Part shown: positions 44,298 through 53,678 of the stretch, piece by piece | How the letters are laid out: each line of letters starts with the position of its first letter | Position numbering within the stretch: position 1 is the stretch's first letter | Origin: Lentibacillus amyloliquefaciens | GTDB taxonomy: Bacteria > Bacillota > Bacilli > Bacillales > Amphibacillaceae | Reading direction: 5' to 3' | NCBI RefSeq assembly: GCF_001307805.1 | Contig: NZ_CP013862.1 | Location: forward strand, 1,798,001 to 1,862,000 | DNA: 64,000 nt | Program-made: the position numbers and the translations under genes | The notes under the pieces: generated by a model | The model's input: only the letters and a program-made list of their open reading frames with translations | What the model was told of the DNA's origin: nothing | Database searches by the model: none

Positions 44298-45296
44298 TTA
44301 CAATCCATGTTTAATTATTCCCGGAACACTTGGTACATCAATGCGTTCTTCATCCATCAGTTCACTGACAGAACCCACTTGATACCCTTTCTTTTTAATT
44401 CCTGATAGCATTGTCTTTAGTCCCTTTGCCACCGGTTTTGTTGGGTGCATCAGGATCATTGTGCCGTTCTTCACTTTTGACACAACCCGCCTGACCATTT
44501 CTGAGGCTATAGGCTTCCTCCAATCCACTGTGTCAACTGTCCAAAGGATTGTTTCCATACCAAGCTGATCGGCAATTTCAACTGTTGTTTTATTATAACT
44601 TCCACTTGGCGGGGCAAACCATTCAGGCTTTATGCCAAGTGTTCTTTTAATGATATTATTCGTTTTTTTCAATTCCCTTATTGTCTCTGATTTTGACCGT
44701 TGATTTAAATCAGGGTGGCTAAAGGCATGATTCCCGATTTCGTGGCCAGCCTGCTTAATTGTTTTTGCAAAATCGGGATTTTTTTTAACCCAGCTGCCAT
44801 CAAAAAAGAATGTGGCCTTCACCCCGCTATTCTTCAGAACCTTGAGAATCTCTGGGATATATTCATTGCCCCATGCAACATTAATTAAAAGGGCGACCAT
44901 TGGCTTTTGTGGATTTCCCCGGTAAATAGGTGCGGAATCAAGATCTTCAAGGTGGACATCTGGCGGTATTTGTTTATAAACAAGTTGATTTACGTCAAAA
45001 TGACCATCCTGTTCCATGATGTTATAACTGGTTTTCACATCCACAGCCAACCCATTATACCCTGGAATCGCTACCCATATGTTATCAATACGTGCATCAA
45101 TTGCCGGAATTTTATGTTCCTTATTGTACGCTTTAATTTTCTTGTAAAGGGCATTATTTTTAATTTCCTTTGCAGTTACAGGTGATCCCATAGCCCACTG
45201 TTCGGAAAACATGTTCAAAGGATTAAAAAATGTTCCAAGCAACGAAAGCATTATGGCAAAGGATACCAGGGATTTTAAAATGCCTTTTTTCTTCAC
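44298..45296 (-). CDS. YlxY-like sporulation polysaccharide deacetylase homologue
   Basis: 332 residues: signal-anchor (about 8-30), a 100-residue N-terminal region, then a NodB fold. The pattern RIDNIWVAIPGYNGLAVDVK, PMVALLINVAWGNEY, HEIGNHAFSHPDLNQ and MILMHPTKPVAKGL closely follows B. subtilis YlxY. The usual catalytic Asp pair of the TFDDG motif is replaced by INVAWG, while the His-x3-His zinc motif is kept, so deacetylase activity is doubtful. The GTG start lies 12 bp after the Rieske oxidoreductase stop, with AGGGGTGAG overlapping, so the two are coupled. Confidence 0.82.
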   Translation of the reverse strand: MKKKGILKSLVSFAIMLSLLGTFFNPLNMFSEQWAMGSPVTAKEIKNNALYKKIKAYNKEHKIPAIDARIDNIWVAIPGYNGLAVDVKTSYNIMEQDGHFDVNQLVYKQIPPDVHLEDLDSAPIYRGNPQKPMVALLINVAWGNEYIPEILKVLKNSGVKATFFFDGSWVKKNPDFAKTIKQAGHEIGNHAFSHPDLNQRSKSETIRELKKTNNIIKRTLGIKPEWFAPPSGSYNKTTVEIADQLGMETILWTVDTVDWRKPIASEMVRRVVSKVKNGTMILMHPTKPVAKGLKTMLSGIKKKGYQVGSVSELMDEERIDVPSVPGIIKHGL

Positions 45297-45308
45297 CTTT
45301 TCTCACCC

Positions 45309-46886
45309 CTAATAACCGGATTCCTCAGATGTCAGGTTTTCCAGCATTTGATAATCATGGCGTTTTAATGGCTTTTCCGCTGGACCCTCAATTACCTCAC
45401 CAGTATAGGTGAAACGCGAGCCGTGGCAAGGACAATCCCAAGTGCGCTCACCACTGTTCCACTCAACCTCACAACCAACATGTGTACAAGTTGTGTCAAC
45501 GATGTGCACCGTACCCCCTTGATCCTTATACGCTCCCTTCCTTTGTCCTTTAATACTTATAACGGCAGCCTCGTCATTAGCTAAATCCCCAACTGTTCTA
45601 TTAGGAATTTCAAGTTTTCCTTTAATTAAATGGCTAACAACGTCTGCATTGTCCACGAAAAAGTTTTTCAGACTTGGATTCACAGAAAATCGTGATGGTG
45701 CAAATAATTTATGGTAAGCATTTGTTTTGCCTAAAATGCTTGATTGAAATAACAAAGCGGCAACTGTTCCATTTGTCATCCCCCATTTACGGAATCCTGT
45801 TGCAATCATAATATTCGGCTGATCAGAAGTTATCGGTCCAATAAAAGGTACCTTATCCTGTGTAACAAGATCTTGTGCAGACCACCGATACGGTATTTTG
45901 TCCACATCAAAAACATTTCGACTGAAACGTTCTAAAGCCTTGTAATGCTCCATTGTATCCATACCCTGCCCTGTTTGATGGCTTTCCCCAACAACCAAAA
46001 CCATATCTTCCCCATTTATTCTTACAGAGCGAAGGGAACGTACAGGGTCATCTGCACTAACATATATACCACCTGGGTAGTCTTCTTTTGTCTTAACTGC
46101 GAGAATATAGGAACGATCAGCATGCATTCGTGCCGAATATAATCCCATTCCCTCATAAAATGGAAAATGGGAGCAAGCTATGACATGATTTCCCGTTGCG
46201 CTTGCTCCATCGCGGGTAAGGACTTTTGGATGTTTTCCAGTCTTTACATTTACACAAGGTGTGTTTTCGAAAATTTTCCCGCCTTTATCCACAATCTCTT
46301 GAACCAGGTGAGCTAAATACTTAAGAGGATGAAATTGTGCTTGATTTTTCATGACCAAGCCCTTTTTTATATCAATATTGAAAGGAATACTGTCCACCAT
46401 TTCGCCGTCAATTCCAAGCTTTTCATAAGCCTTTGTCTCATTCTCAAGTTTATTGGCGTATTTTTCTGTAGTGGCATATAGGTATGCATCCTGTTGGCTT
46501 AGCTCACAATCGATTTTCTCCTCTTTTACTGTATCTTTAATAAAATTCAGTGCCTTCATGTTTGCTTCGTAGTATAATCTTGCTTTGCTTTTACCGATAT
46601 TTCGAATGAATTCATCATAAATCAAACCATGCTGTGCTGTAACCTTGGCAGTAGTATGACCGGTGGTGCCGTTTAACAATTTATTTGCTTCTAATAATGC
46701 AACTTTAAAACCTTCATTTGTTAAAAGATAAGCTGTGGTGATACCGGTAATACCACCACCAACAATCACAACGTCCACTTGTAAATCCTCTTTCAATTGA
46801 GGGAAATCCATTTCATCAACAGAATCCCTCCAATATGATTTTGTTGATTCCGGTAACTGCCCGTCTGTGTGACCTTTATCAGGCAT
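45309..46886 (-). CDS. FAD-dependent oxidoreductase with C-terminal Rieske domain, YhfW-like
   Basis: 525 residues. N-terminal DAO fold with the dinucleotide motif VVIVGGGITGITTAYLLTNE (about residues 37-56) and a C-terminal Rieske [2Fe-2S] domain: CTHVGCEVEWNS and CPCHGSRFTYTG supply the Cys-x-His and Cys-x2-His pairs. This arrangement is that of B. subtilis YhfW; the substrate is unknown. ATG at 46886 with GGAGGT upstream; the longer frame to 46931 has no site. First of a two-gene unit with the YlxY-like gene. Confidence 0.88.
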   Translation of the reverse strand: MPDKGHTDGQLPESTKSYWRDSVDEMDFPQLKEDLQVDVVIVGGGITGITTAYLLTNEGFKVALLEANKLLNGTTGHTTAKVTAQHGLIYDEFIRNIGKSKARLYYEANMKALNFIKDTVKEEKIDCELSQQDAYLYATTEKYANKLENETKAYEKLGIDGEMVDSIPFNIDIKKGLVMKNQAQFHPLKYLAHLVQEIVDKGGKIFENTPCVNVKTGKHPKVLTRDGASATGNHVIACSHFPFYEGMGLYSARMHADRSYILAVKTKEDYPGGIYVSADDPVRSLRSVRINGEDMVLVVGESHQTGQGMDTMEHYKALERFSRNVFDVDKIPYRWSAQDLVTQDKVPFIGPITSDQPNIMIATGFRKWGMTNGTVAALLFQSSILGKTNAYHKLFAPSRFSVNPSLKNFFVDNADVVSHLIKGKLEIPNRTVGDLANDEAAVISIKGQRKGAYKDQGGTVHIVDTTCTHVGCEVEWNSGERTWDCPCHGSRFTYTGEVIEGPAEKPLKRHDYQMLENLTSEESGY

Positions 46887-47017
46887 TCTAATACCTCCGT
46901 ATTTAATGTTATTCCATATTAGAATGTCCATGCAGAAGTATATTATGCTAGTGGTTCGTCATAATAAAGAAGAAAACGTGCATAATAACATAAGACATTT
47001 TAAACTGGAGGTCCGGC

Positions 47018-48031
47018 ATGATGAAGAACATTCCTTTATCGTCTACAGAATTAGGAAATCTATGGCAAGCATATCAGGAAAAATCAATGGCATTACATGT
47101 TTTAGAACGTTTTATTAAAAATTCCAACGATGAACAAATCCAAGCTATTTTGCAATCCGCCCAAGATATTGAGACGAAAAATACAAACGCTATTAAAGCA
47201 GTTTTTCAGAATGAGGGGGTTGCAATTCCTGTAGCCTTTACGGAAAAAGATGTTGACAATAACGCTCCCCGTTTATTTGATGACAATTTTCATTTAATGT
47301 TTGTACGACTGTACGGCAAGATTTTGATCGGCCTTTACGCCTTGCACTCAGGGATGTCTTATCGTGAGGATATCTACAACTTATATCACGATTTTACATC
47401 AGATAGTCAAAGAATTTATAACGAAGCCACACAATGTCTATTAAAGAAAGGTGTTTTAGTACGTCCCCCCAGCGTACCTATGCCGAAAGAGGTTGAGTTT
47501 GTTAAAGATACAAGTTATACAGGCGGCTTGAATCCCTTTGGGAAAAAACGTGTACTGAATACAGTTGAAATTGGTCTAGTTTACCAAGCATTAGAAGCAA
47601 ACATTACGGGGACGCAATTGATGGCAGGCTTTGCACAGGTTGCTGAAAACCCTGATGTTAAACAATATTTTCAACGCGGAAAGGAACTTGCGGAAAAGCA
47701 AGTGTCCATCATGAGTGACTTTTTAGTAAAAAGCGATTTACAGGCGCCTTCCACCTGGACAGGGATTGTATCTGACTCAACTGTTTCACCGTTTTCCGAT
47801 AAATTAATGATGTATATGACCAATTTATTATCGATGTTTGGTATGGGAAATAATTCAGTTGGGGCAGCGTTTAGCTTTCGAAGTGACCTGCTTTTACAAA
47901 TGGGGAAAATCCTGGCAAATACATTCGACTTTGCCAAGGACGGAGGGAAAATTATCATCAAACACGGTTGGATGGAAGAGCCGCCCCAAGCAGCAGACAG
48001 AACAAAATTGTCAAGGGGACAGAACAAATAA
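47018..48031 (+). CDS. DUF3231 family protein
   Basis: 337 residues made of two similar halves (about 1-165 and 170-335), each starting with the LSSTELGNLWQAYQ / LNTVEIGLVYQALE type of helix and built as a ferritin-like four-helix bundle. DUF3231 proteins are found in spore-forming Bacilli and some are spore-coat-associated; no catalytic role is established to my knowledge. TGGAGG precedes the first of two ATGs. Divergent from the Rieske gene; a short gap separates it from the next membrane protein. Confidence 0.85.
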   Translation: MMKNIPLSSTELGNLWQAYQEKSMALHVLERFIKNSNDEQIQAILQSAQDIETKNTNAIKAVFQNEGVAIPVAFTEKDVDNNAPRLFDDNFHLMFVRLYGKILIGLYALHSGMSYREDIYNLYHDFTSDSQRIYNEATQCLLKKGVLVRPPSVPMPKEVEFVKDTSYTGGLNPFGKKRVLNTVEIGLVYQALEANITGTQLMAGFAQVAENPDVKQYFQRGKELAEKQVSIMSDFLVKSDLQAPSTWTGIVSDSTVSPFSDKLMMYMTNLLSMFGMGNNSVGAAFSFRSDLLLQMGKILANTFDFAKDGGKIIIKHGWMEEPPQAADRTKLSRGQNK

Positions 48032-48114
48032 GGATTGGCATGCAAGTTAAGCGTTGACCGATCTATCATTGCACAGGGGAATCCATAAAATAACATCTAT
48101 AACGGACGGATTAC

Positions 48115-48579
48115 ATGAATCAAAATCATAAATATGAAATGCTTTTTTGGAGTATTGCCTTGCCGGGCTTTGGGCAATTATTAAACGGGAAGTATATTAA
48201 GGGAATTATATTTGTTTTGTTAGAGTTTTTAATCAATGTGTTGGGAAGCTTTAATGAAATAATTATTTTAAGTTTTCAAGGAAACGTAGAAATGGCCATT
48301 GAGCAGACGAACTATCAATGGCTTATGTTTTATCCTTGTTTATACTTTTTTGCAATGTGGGATGCTTTTAAAGATGCAGGTGGAGGAAAAGAACCGTATT
48401 CATTTTTACCGTTTGCATTTTCAGCATACTTTGTGACTGTGGGGACAATCTATTCATCAAACCTAACCCTATTTAATGTATTATTGGGACCTGTCTGGCT
48501 TCCAATATTGAGTGTACTCCCAGGATTGTTTGTAGGATTTTTATTAAAAAGGATACTTACAAAAAAGTTAATCTCATGA
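48115..48579 (+). CDS. Hypothetical membrane protein, 154 residues
   Basis: Four to five hydrophobic segments with the N-terminal pattern WSIALPGFGQLLNGKYIKGI, which is like small TM2-type integral membrane proteins (Gly-rich turn between helices). No ribosome site is strong (GGACGGA). Same strand as the DUF3231 gene, 83 bp downstream. Function unknown. Confidence 0.65.
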   Translation: MNQNHKYEMLFWSIALPGFGQLLNGKYIKGIIFVLLEFLINVLGSFNEIIILSFQGNVEMAIEQTNYQWLMFYPCLYFFAMWDAFKDAGGGKEPYSFLPFAFSAYFVTVGTIYSSNLTLFNVLLGPVWLPILSVLPGLFVGFLLKRILTKKLIS

Positions 48580-48764
48580 TTAGCTTTTTTCTCCACGAAA
48601 ATGTTTGTTCCCAATAAATTTATTTTTTTTTAATGTCCTCAAAGCGCATTCTTCTATTAAAAATACGACTCTTTCAAGAGTAGAACTTTAATCCAATTAT
48701 CGCAAAAGATTGGCGACAATAAAGTTGTGCTTTTCTTCCACAATCTGGCCCTTATATATGGAAA

Positions 48765-48795
48765 GGGCGCCAACACTTATTCCGGAATGGCGCCC
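48765..48795. repeat. Dispersed hairpin repeat, copy at 48.8 kb
   Basis: GGGCGC-CAACAC-TTATTCCGGAATG-GCGCCC; it ends 20 bp after the stop of serine hydrolase copy 1. A GGCCCTTATATATGGAAAGG half-palindrome adjoins it on the left. Confidence 0.85.
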
Positions 48796-48814
48796 TATAA
48801 TTAAAGATCGCTTT

Positions 48815-50245
48815 TTACTTTTCTTCCTCCACCTTTGGAATTTGTCTGAATGCAAATTCAACCCGATGAATATTCTTGTTCTCATCTCTCACAAAACGAA
48901 TGGTAGTATCCAGTTCCCTCATGGTAAATAAAAACTGGTCATCCCCAATTGGCTTCAGCACTGCATCAGTCAATCCAGCGGTTGCTAAATGTAGGCTTCC
49001 ATCTTCTACATAAAATTCATTTTTCATACCGTCACCTGATATGAACGTTCCTTCAAATTCCTTTAAACTTTCAAGTGTTAAGTCAACAACCTCAACATTC
49101 AAGTGTGATTCATCGATGGGTTTGCCCAAGTAACCGGCAAACGCACCAAAAAGCAGTTTTGAAGACGGGGCTCCTGCTAAGTTTGCAAGCGATATTCCTG
49201 TCAGTCCGAGTTCGGGAAGAATATTCATCTGAGCCGTTACCCCTTTAATATCCCCACCATGCTGAATGAGCTTGTATCCAAAGAAATCTGGAGTGATCAT
49301 TAAACCGTAACCGTAGTAAGTCCCATGTGCACATTGGATGTACGGTGTTGTCATTGATGCCACACTTTCAGGCGACAGGACTCGTACATGACCAACTTCT
49401 CCGGCATTTCGAATCATATTTGCAAATTTGAGCATATCATTCACTGTCGACTTTAAGAATCCTGCCGCACGCATTGCTGGCGCATCCCAAGGATTATTAG
49501 ATCTAAATATAATGTCTTCACCATCTTTCTTTCGCATGTCATATAAGACGGCTATATTTTCATATCCCTTCAAGTCTTCATAGTGAAAAACACTATGCTG
49601 CATACCGGCAGGTTCTAAAATATTTTCTTGCACATATTGTTCATACGGTTGACCGCTGATCCGTTCGATTATGGCACCTAAAAGGGCATAGGCGTCATTT
49701 GAATAACTGAATTCGGTTCCTGGTGCCCCAAGTGGTGTGAATTCTGATTTTGCAATAGCATTCATTAACTCCGAATGTGTATCAATCGCCTGGATCGCAT
49801 CCAATGGATTCTCTTGCTGTTGATCTTCTTCCAATTTTGGATCCTTTTCCATACTTTTCCTTATTGCGCCCATTAATGTGGCTAGTGGGGGCAAGCCTGA
49901 TGAGTGTGTCAAAAAGTGGTGAATCGTCATTTGTTTTGTTTGCTCCTCATTCGGCGTCTTCAATTCCGGCAAATATTCGATAACAGGGTCATTTACATTC
50001 AGCTTTCCCTTTTCTTGTAATTGAAGGATGGCAACAGCTGTAAAGGCCTTCGTTATTGAACCGACTCCAAAAACGGTATTTGGTGATAACGGAAGCTTTG
50101 CTTCAATGTTGCGGAATCCAAACCCTTTCTCATAACTCAATTCACCATCTTTGGCTAATCCAATTGCAAAACCAGGTACTTTGTATTTTTTCAAAATCTC
50201 ATCACAATATCGTTCGAAATCATGGATCCCTGTTTCTTGTTTCAT
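48815..50245 (-). CDS. Beta-lactamase-like serine hydrolase, copy 1
   Basis: 476 residues of the class C beta-lactamase / D-aminopeptidase / EstB fold. Ser-x2-Lys in VGSITKAF (about residue 64), Tyr-x-Asn in FSYSNDAYALLG, and HGGDIKG as the third motif, followed by a C-terminal lipocalin-like domain (about 370-470). No signal peptide, so a cytoplasmic esterase or peptidase is more likely than antibiotic resistance. A second copy at 57575 differs at about 30 residues, most in the N-terminal third. GAGAAGG precedes the ATG. Confidence 0.88.
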   Translation of the reverse strand: MKQETGIHDFERYCDEILKKYKVPGFAIGLAKDGELSYEKGFGFRNIEAKLPLSPNTVFGVGSITKAFTAVAILQLQEKGKLNVNDPVIEYLPELKTPNEEQTKQMTIHHFLTHSSGLPPLATLMGAIRKSMEKDPKLEEDQQQENPLDAIQAIDTHSELMNAIAKSEFTPLGAPGTEFSYSNDAYALLGAIIERISGQPYEQYVQENILEPAGMQHSVFHYEDLKGYENIAVLYDMRKKDGEDIIFRSNNPWDAPAMRAAGFLKSTVNDMLKFANMIRNAGEVGHVRVLSPESVASMTTPYIQCAHGTYYGYGLMITPDFFGYKLIQHGGDIKGVTAQMNILPELGLTGISLANLAGAPSSKLLFGAFAGYLGKPIDESHLNVEVVDLTLESLKEFEGTFISGDGMKNEFYVEDGSLHLATAGLTDAVLKPIGDDQFLFTMRELDTTIRFVRDENKNIHRVEFAFRQIPKVEEEK

Positions 50246-50396
50246 AAAGTATACCCTTCTCTCTTTATTGTCTTCAGATTCATTTTAAACGTTAGAGGTC
50301 GCTTCTCCATCGTACATCAGAATGGGAATTTCTACGACTTCAGACCGATATTTTGATGAAGAACCTTTATTCCATTAAATAGTCCAATCAAGAAAA

Positions 50397-50419
50397 CGGT
50401 TATTAGATTACCGCGCCCT
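50397..50419. repeat. Dispersed hairpin repeat, partial copy at 50.4 kb
   Basis: CGGTTATTAGATTACCGCGC then CCTTTAATTGAAGAT; the right half is identical to the copy at 57.5 kb (CGCGCCCTTTAATTGAAGAT). Confidence 0.65.
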
Positions 50420-50460
50420 TTAATTGAAGATTCCAAACCAGTAAACATCTTTCAACCCAA

Positions 50461-51036
50461 TTAGTAGTGATGGTTTTCTTCGGCAGCTATTGCGTCTGCT
50501 TTCGTTTCATGAACGGTTCCAAATGGATGGTTAGGCGGAGCATATATCGAATAAAGTTTTAATGGAATGTTACCTGTATTTGTTAGATTATGCCATGCTC
50601 CAGCAGGTATTACGATTGCGGAATCATCATAAACATTCCTTTGGAAGTTTAAATTATCTTTACTATTTCCCATCTGAGTAATACCCTGACCCTGTTCAAT
50701 ACGTAAGAATTGATCAACATCAGGATGCATTTCTATTCCAATATCTTCTCCGGGATTCAGACTCATTAATGTAACCTGCAAATGATTTCCTGTCCATATG
50801 GCTGTACGAAATGTATTATTTTGCTTAGCAGCTTGGTTTATATTCACGACAAATGGTTCTCTTCCATGATCTTTTAGTACGGTACCTGCATAGCTTTGAG
50901 TGTTTGTATGTGGCCAAAAGTAATTTGCATAACCGGATTCATTTGACATACACCGGCAATCAGGAATCTTGTAACAGTCACACATTGGTGGATTAGCATA
51001 ATAAGGATACGCGTAAGGATATGGATAACGATACAT
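50461..51036 (-). CDS. Cupin-domain protein with Tyr/Pro-rich N-terminus
   Basis: 191 residues. The first 20 residues are Tyr/Pro-rich (MYRYPYPYAYPYYANPP) with cysteines after them (CDCYKIPDCRC), as in spore-coat or crust proteins. The rest is a single cupin barrel with motif 1 GEDIGIEMHPDVDQFLRIEQ and motif 2 IPAGAWHNLTNTG, giving likely metal-binding His/Glu. Probably spore-associated; activity unknown. No strong ribosome site other than GAGAGGA. Confidence 0.82.
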   Translation of the reverse strand: MYRYPYPYAYPYYANPPMCDCYKIPDCRCMSNESGYANYFWPHTNTQSYAGTVLKDHGREPFVVNINQAAKQNNTFRTAIWTGNHLQVTLMSLNPGEDIGIEMHPDVDQFLRIEQGQGITQMGNSKDNLNFQRNVYDDSAIVIPAGAWHNLTNTGNIPLKLYSIYAPPNHPFGTVHETKADAIAAEENHHY

Positions 51037-51158
51037 ATTTTTTCATTCCTCTCATGGCATATAGTTTATAAAATCATCATATGTCACATGCTTTGGAATG
51101 TTATTGCTGGACTACCTAATCAAGGTGTTTGTTCTTATCCGTTGACCATCCATAATAT

Positions 51159-51199
51159 GGCCCGATTCAGGCACAATGCTTCTTCAACAACTGCGCCCG
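51159..51199. repeat. Dispersed hairpin repeat, copy at 51.2 kb
   Basis: GGCCCGATTCAGGCAC ... TTCAACAACTGCGCCCGATT; nearly the same sequence returns at 53192-53230 as the left edge of a duplicated unit. Confidence 0.7.
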
Positions 51200-51221
51200 A
51201 TTGTGGTATACACTTAATTAT

Positions 51222-51575
51222 TTACCAAGAAAAAATTCTGGCTAATATAAAAAATAAGGACCATAAAATTATGCCAACAAAAGCAAAAAGAATAAAAATT
51301 TTAACAGCGTCAAATACAGATGTAATCGTAAACCAACCACTTAATAAAAGGATAGGATAAATTGTTATAAGCATTATTATAAAATGGACACCGCTTCGTT
51401 TAATCAAACTCCAATGCTCTATGTTATAAATAATGGATGCAGCGCCGACAAAAAAAGCGATCAGGCTTGCAACAAATGTACCTTTAGCATCCGAGTACTT
51501 TCCTTGAAAATAAAGTAATAAAGCAATACCGCTCATAATGATGAATGGTATTCCACCTCTTAAAAGAGCATTCAT
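51222..51575 (-). CDS. DUF-type membrane protein, copy 1 of duplicated unit
   Basis: 117 residues with four hydrophobic segments (PFIIMSGIALLLYFQG, FVASLIAFFVGAASIIY, FIIMLITIYPILLLSGWFTI, IFILFAFVGIILWSLFFIL). I chose the ATG at 51575; codons upstream are open but no start has a good ribosome site. The gene and its flanks are repeated almost identically at 53254-53607. Function not known; the general look is of small Bacillus DUF3021-like membrane proteins. Confidence 0.65.
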   Translation of the reverse strand: MNALLRGGIPFIIMSGIALLLYFQGKYSDAKGTFVASLIAFFVGAASIIYNIEHWSLIKRSGVHFIIMLITIYPILLLSGWFTITSVFDAVKIFILFAFVGIILWSLFFILARIFSW

Positions 51576-51645
51576 AACCAAAATCTCTAACCTTCTTTCA
51601 AAAAATATATTCTTATTCAAGAAAATGGTCCAATAATGCCACTTT

Positions 51646-51680
51646 AGGCACCGTTCTTTATTCCGTTTTCGCGCCCGTTT
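51646..51680. repeat. Dispersed hairpin repeat, copy at 51.7 kb
   Basis: GGCACCGTTC-TTTATTCCGTTTTC-GCGCCC followed by GTTTGAGGAAGATC, the best match to the family consensus. Confidence 0.85.
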
Positions 51681-51780
51681 GAGGAAGATCATGGCAGATG
51701 GGCATGAGCGCTTTATCTATTATCAAATAAAAAATAAAGAGAGGCTGCATGATTAACAGCCCCCCTATACGATCGACGAA

Positions 51781-52293
51781 TTATTTTTCTAAAAGCTTTA
51801 GAGATTCGCGATTGAATGCAGGAAGATCATCAGGTGTTCTGCTTGTTACAAGGTTTCCATCTACGATTACTTCTTCATCTTTTACAGTTGCTCCTGCATT
51901 TTCCAAGTCTTTTCTTACGGAAACAAAGCTTGTTAGCTCTCTACCTTTTAGTTGGTCTGTATTAACGAGAAACTGTGGACCATGGCAAATTGAAAATATG
52001 GGTTTATTATCTTGGAAAAATGTTTTCGCAAACTCACTATTCTTCGGATTAATACGTAGTAAGTCAGGAGAAAACCCGCCAGGTACGAGTAATGCATCAT
52101 AATCGTTTGCATTTACTTCATCTATGCCTCTATCTGCTTGTATTTCGTCCCCATTTTTGCCATTGATGGTTTTTTTTGCTTCATTACTGATAATATCTAC
52201 CGTATGCCCAGCTTCTTTGTAAGCTTTCACAGGATCAGTTAATTCAATTTCTTCTACCATGTCTGTTACAAGGACTGCAATGTGTCGACTCAT
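51781..52293 (-). CDS. PfpI-type general stress protein, YfkM-like
   Basis: 170 residues of the DJ-1/PfpI superfamily. Nucleophile Cys in ISICHGPQFLVN (about residue 104), Glu in DMVEEIELTDP and LLVPGGFSPDLLR; this is the pattern of Bacillus YfkM, a SigB-dependent stress protein of the protease/deglycase group. GGGAGGAAG precedes the ATG. Only distantly related to the larger DJ-1 protein at 40289. Confidence 0.9.
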   Translation of the reverse strand: MSRHIAVLVTDMVEEIELTDPVKAYKEAGHTVDIISNEAKKTINGKNGDEIQADRGIDEVNANDYDALLVPGGFSPDLLRINPKNSEFAKTFFQDNKPIFSICHGPQFLVNTDQLKGRELTSFVSVRKDLENAGATVKDEEVIVDGNLVTSRTPDDLPAFNRESLKLLEK

Positions 52294-52470
52294 ATAGCAC
52301 TTCCTCCCTTTATCATTCTCGAATATATTCTAGCAGACTGCCCATAACTTTATTAAGCAGTATGCTCATGAACCGTATTATACACGAACCAAATAACGAT
52401 GCTCTAACTGACAGGCACTTGTTCCCTTCTACCTTATCGTGTTACATAAACGTGCACTACAATGGCATTT

Positions 52471-52501
52471 GGGCGCTGGTCTTTATTCCCCAACTGCGCC
52501 C
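52471..52501. repeat. Dispersed hairpin repeat, copy at 52.5 kb
   Basis: GGGCGCTGGTCTTTATTCCC-CAACTGCGCCC followed by GATTG; 26 bp after the stop of the zinc-ribbon gene. Confidence 0.85.
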
Positions 52502-52526
52502 GATTGTTTAACTATGAAAAGATAAA

Positions 52527-52838
52527 TTAAGCCAAATTGGATTTTTTTGGTTTTATAAAATAAGGTATAAATAATGAAATAAGAATCCCTAAAAATAACA
52601 TCAGAACTATACAAACAATTAAGTTTATAGTAAATGAGAATGATAATAGATTATTTAGCACTAACCCTAATAATAGCATTGGTATAATAATGGATAACGA
52701 AATATATCTATGTGTATGTGAAGATATATTGTGGTTAGTTCCACATTCACTACATATTATTACCTTATCTGGAAACCATAGTGATGTATAGACTCTGTTC
52801 CACTCAAGATGGCGGTTACAAAATTTACATTTTGGCAT
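52527..52838 (-). CDS. Zinc-ribbon membrane protein, 103 residues
   Basis: N-terminal zinc ribbon with two Cys-x2-Cys knuckles (CKFCNRHLEW and CSECGTNHNISSH) and two membrane segments in the C-terminal half (SIIIPMLLLGLVLNNLLSFS and LIVCIVLMLFLGILISLFIP). ATG at 52838 with GGAGGT 10 nt upstream. Function unknown. Confidence 0.65.
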   Translation of the reverse strand: MPKCKFCNRHLEWNRVYTSLWFPDKVIICSECGTNHNISSHTHRYISLSIIIPMLLLGLVLNNLLSFSFTINLIVCIVLMLFLGILISLFIPYFIKPKKSNLA

Positions 52839-52920
52839 TTTCACACTAACCTCCACGTAGCAATTTCAAGAAATAATATTAAATCTCTTCAACAAGTTAA
52901 GCAGCCTTTTAGAATGATAC

Positions 52921-52940
52921 ACTATTCTATTAGCGCGCCC
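52921..52940. repeat. Dispersed hairpin repeat, partial copy at 52.9 kb
   Basis: ACTATTCTATTAGCGCGCCC followed by GTTCG; right half only, 20 bp after the 59-residue gene. Confidence 0.6.
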
Positions 52941-52959
52941 GTTCGTATTAAAAAAATGA

Positions 52960-53139
52960 TCAGTTTTCAATCGATTTGTCTTCTTTAGATGTTGGCAAAT
53001 TAAAAAACCAATTAAAAAATGTGGCAGCGAGTGAGAGACCTATTATTTCCAATATATCCTGATCATAAAAAGAAAGTGTGAGATTCAGTATCAATGAAAA
53101 AACTAACAATGATAAGAAAAATAAAATATGTTTTAACAT
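52960..53139 (-). CDS. Small membrane protein, 59 residues
   Basis: GAGGTGAATAA precedes the ATG. The product begins MLKHILFFLSLLVFSLILNL and has a second hydrophobic stretch (IIGLSLAATFFNWFFNL) with a charged C-terminus. Two-helix membrane peptide of unknown function. It forms its own single-gene unit between hairpin repeats. Confidence 0.6.
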   Translation of the reverse strand: MLKHILFFLSLLVFSLILNLTLSFYDQDILEIIGLSLAATFFNWFFNLPTSKEDKSIEN

Positions 53140-53191
53140 TTATTCACCTCATTCAATCTAAGAAGAGTGCATTCTCCTCTGTTGAACAATA

Positions 53192-53230
53192 TGCCCGATT
53201 CAGGCACAGTGATGTTCAACAACTGCGCCC
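53192..53230. repeat. Dispersed hairpin repeat, copy at 53.2 kb
   Basis: GCCCGATTCAGGCACAGTGA ... CAACTGCGCCCGTTTGTGG; left edge of the second copy of the duplicated unit. Confidence 0.7.
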
Positions 53231-53253
53231 GTTTGTGGTATACACTTAATTAT

Positions 53254-53607
53254 TTACCAAGAAAAAATTCTGGCTAATATAAAAAATAAGGACCATAAAA
53301 TTATGCCAACAAAAGCAAAAAGAATAAAAATTTTAACAGCGTCAAATACAGATGTAATCGTAAACCAACCACTTAATAAAAGGATAGGATAAATTGTTAT
53401 AAGCATTATTATAAAATGGACACCGCTTCGTTTAATCAAACTCCAATGCTCTATGTTATAAATAATGGATGCAGCGCCGACAAAAAAAGCGATCAGGCTT
53501 GCAACAAATGTACCTTTAGCATCCGAGTACTTTCCTTGAAAATAAAGTAATAAAGCAATACCGCTCATAATGATGAATGGTATTCCACCTCTTAAAAGAG
53601 CATTCAT
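53254..53607 (-). CDS. DUF-type membrane protein, copy 2 of duplicated unit
   Basis: Identical in translation over its 117 residues to the gene at 51222-51575. The DNA identity runs from the flanking hairpin on the left (about 53192) to the one on the right (about 53700). A recent duplication of one gene together with its hairpin borders. Confidence 0.7.
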   Translation of the reverse strand: MNALLRGGIPFIIMSGIALLLYFQGKYSDAKGTFVASLIAFFVGAASIIYNIEHWSLIKRSGVHFIIMLITIYPILLLSGWFTITSVFDAVKIFILFAFVGIILWSLFFILARIFSW

Positions 53608-53678
53608 AACCAAAATCTCTAACCTTCTTTCAAAAAATATATTCTTATTCAAGAAAATGGTCCAATAATGCCACTTTA

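Noticed and set aside
48815..50245. Serine hydrolase as an antibiotic-resistance beta-lactamase
   Set aside because: No signal peptide, and the third motif is HGG with a C-terminal lipocalin-like domain, as in esterase or peptidase members of the fold.
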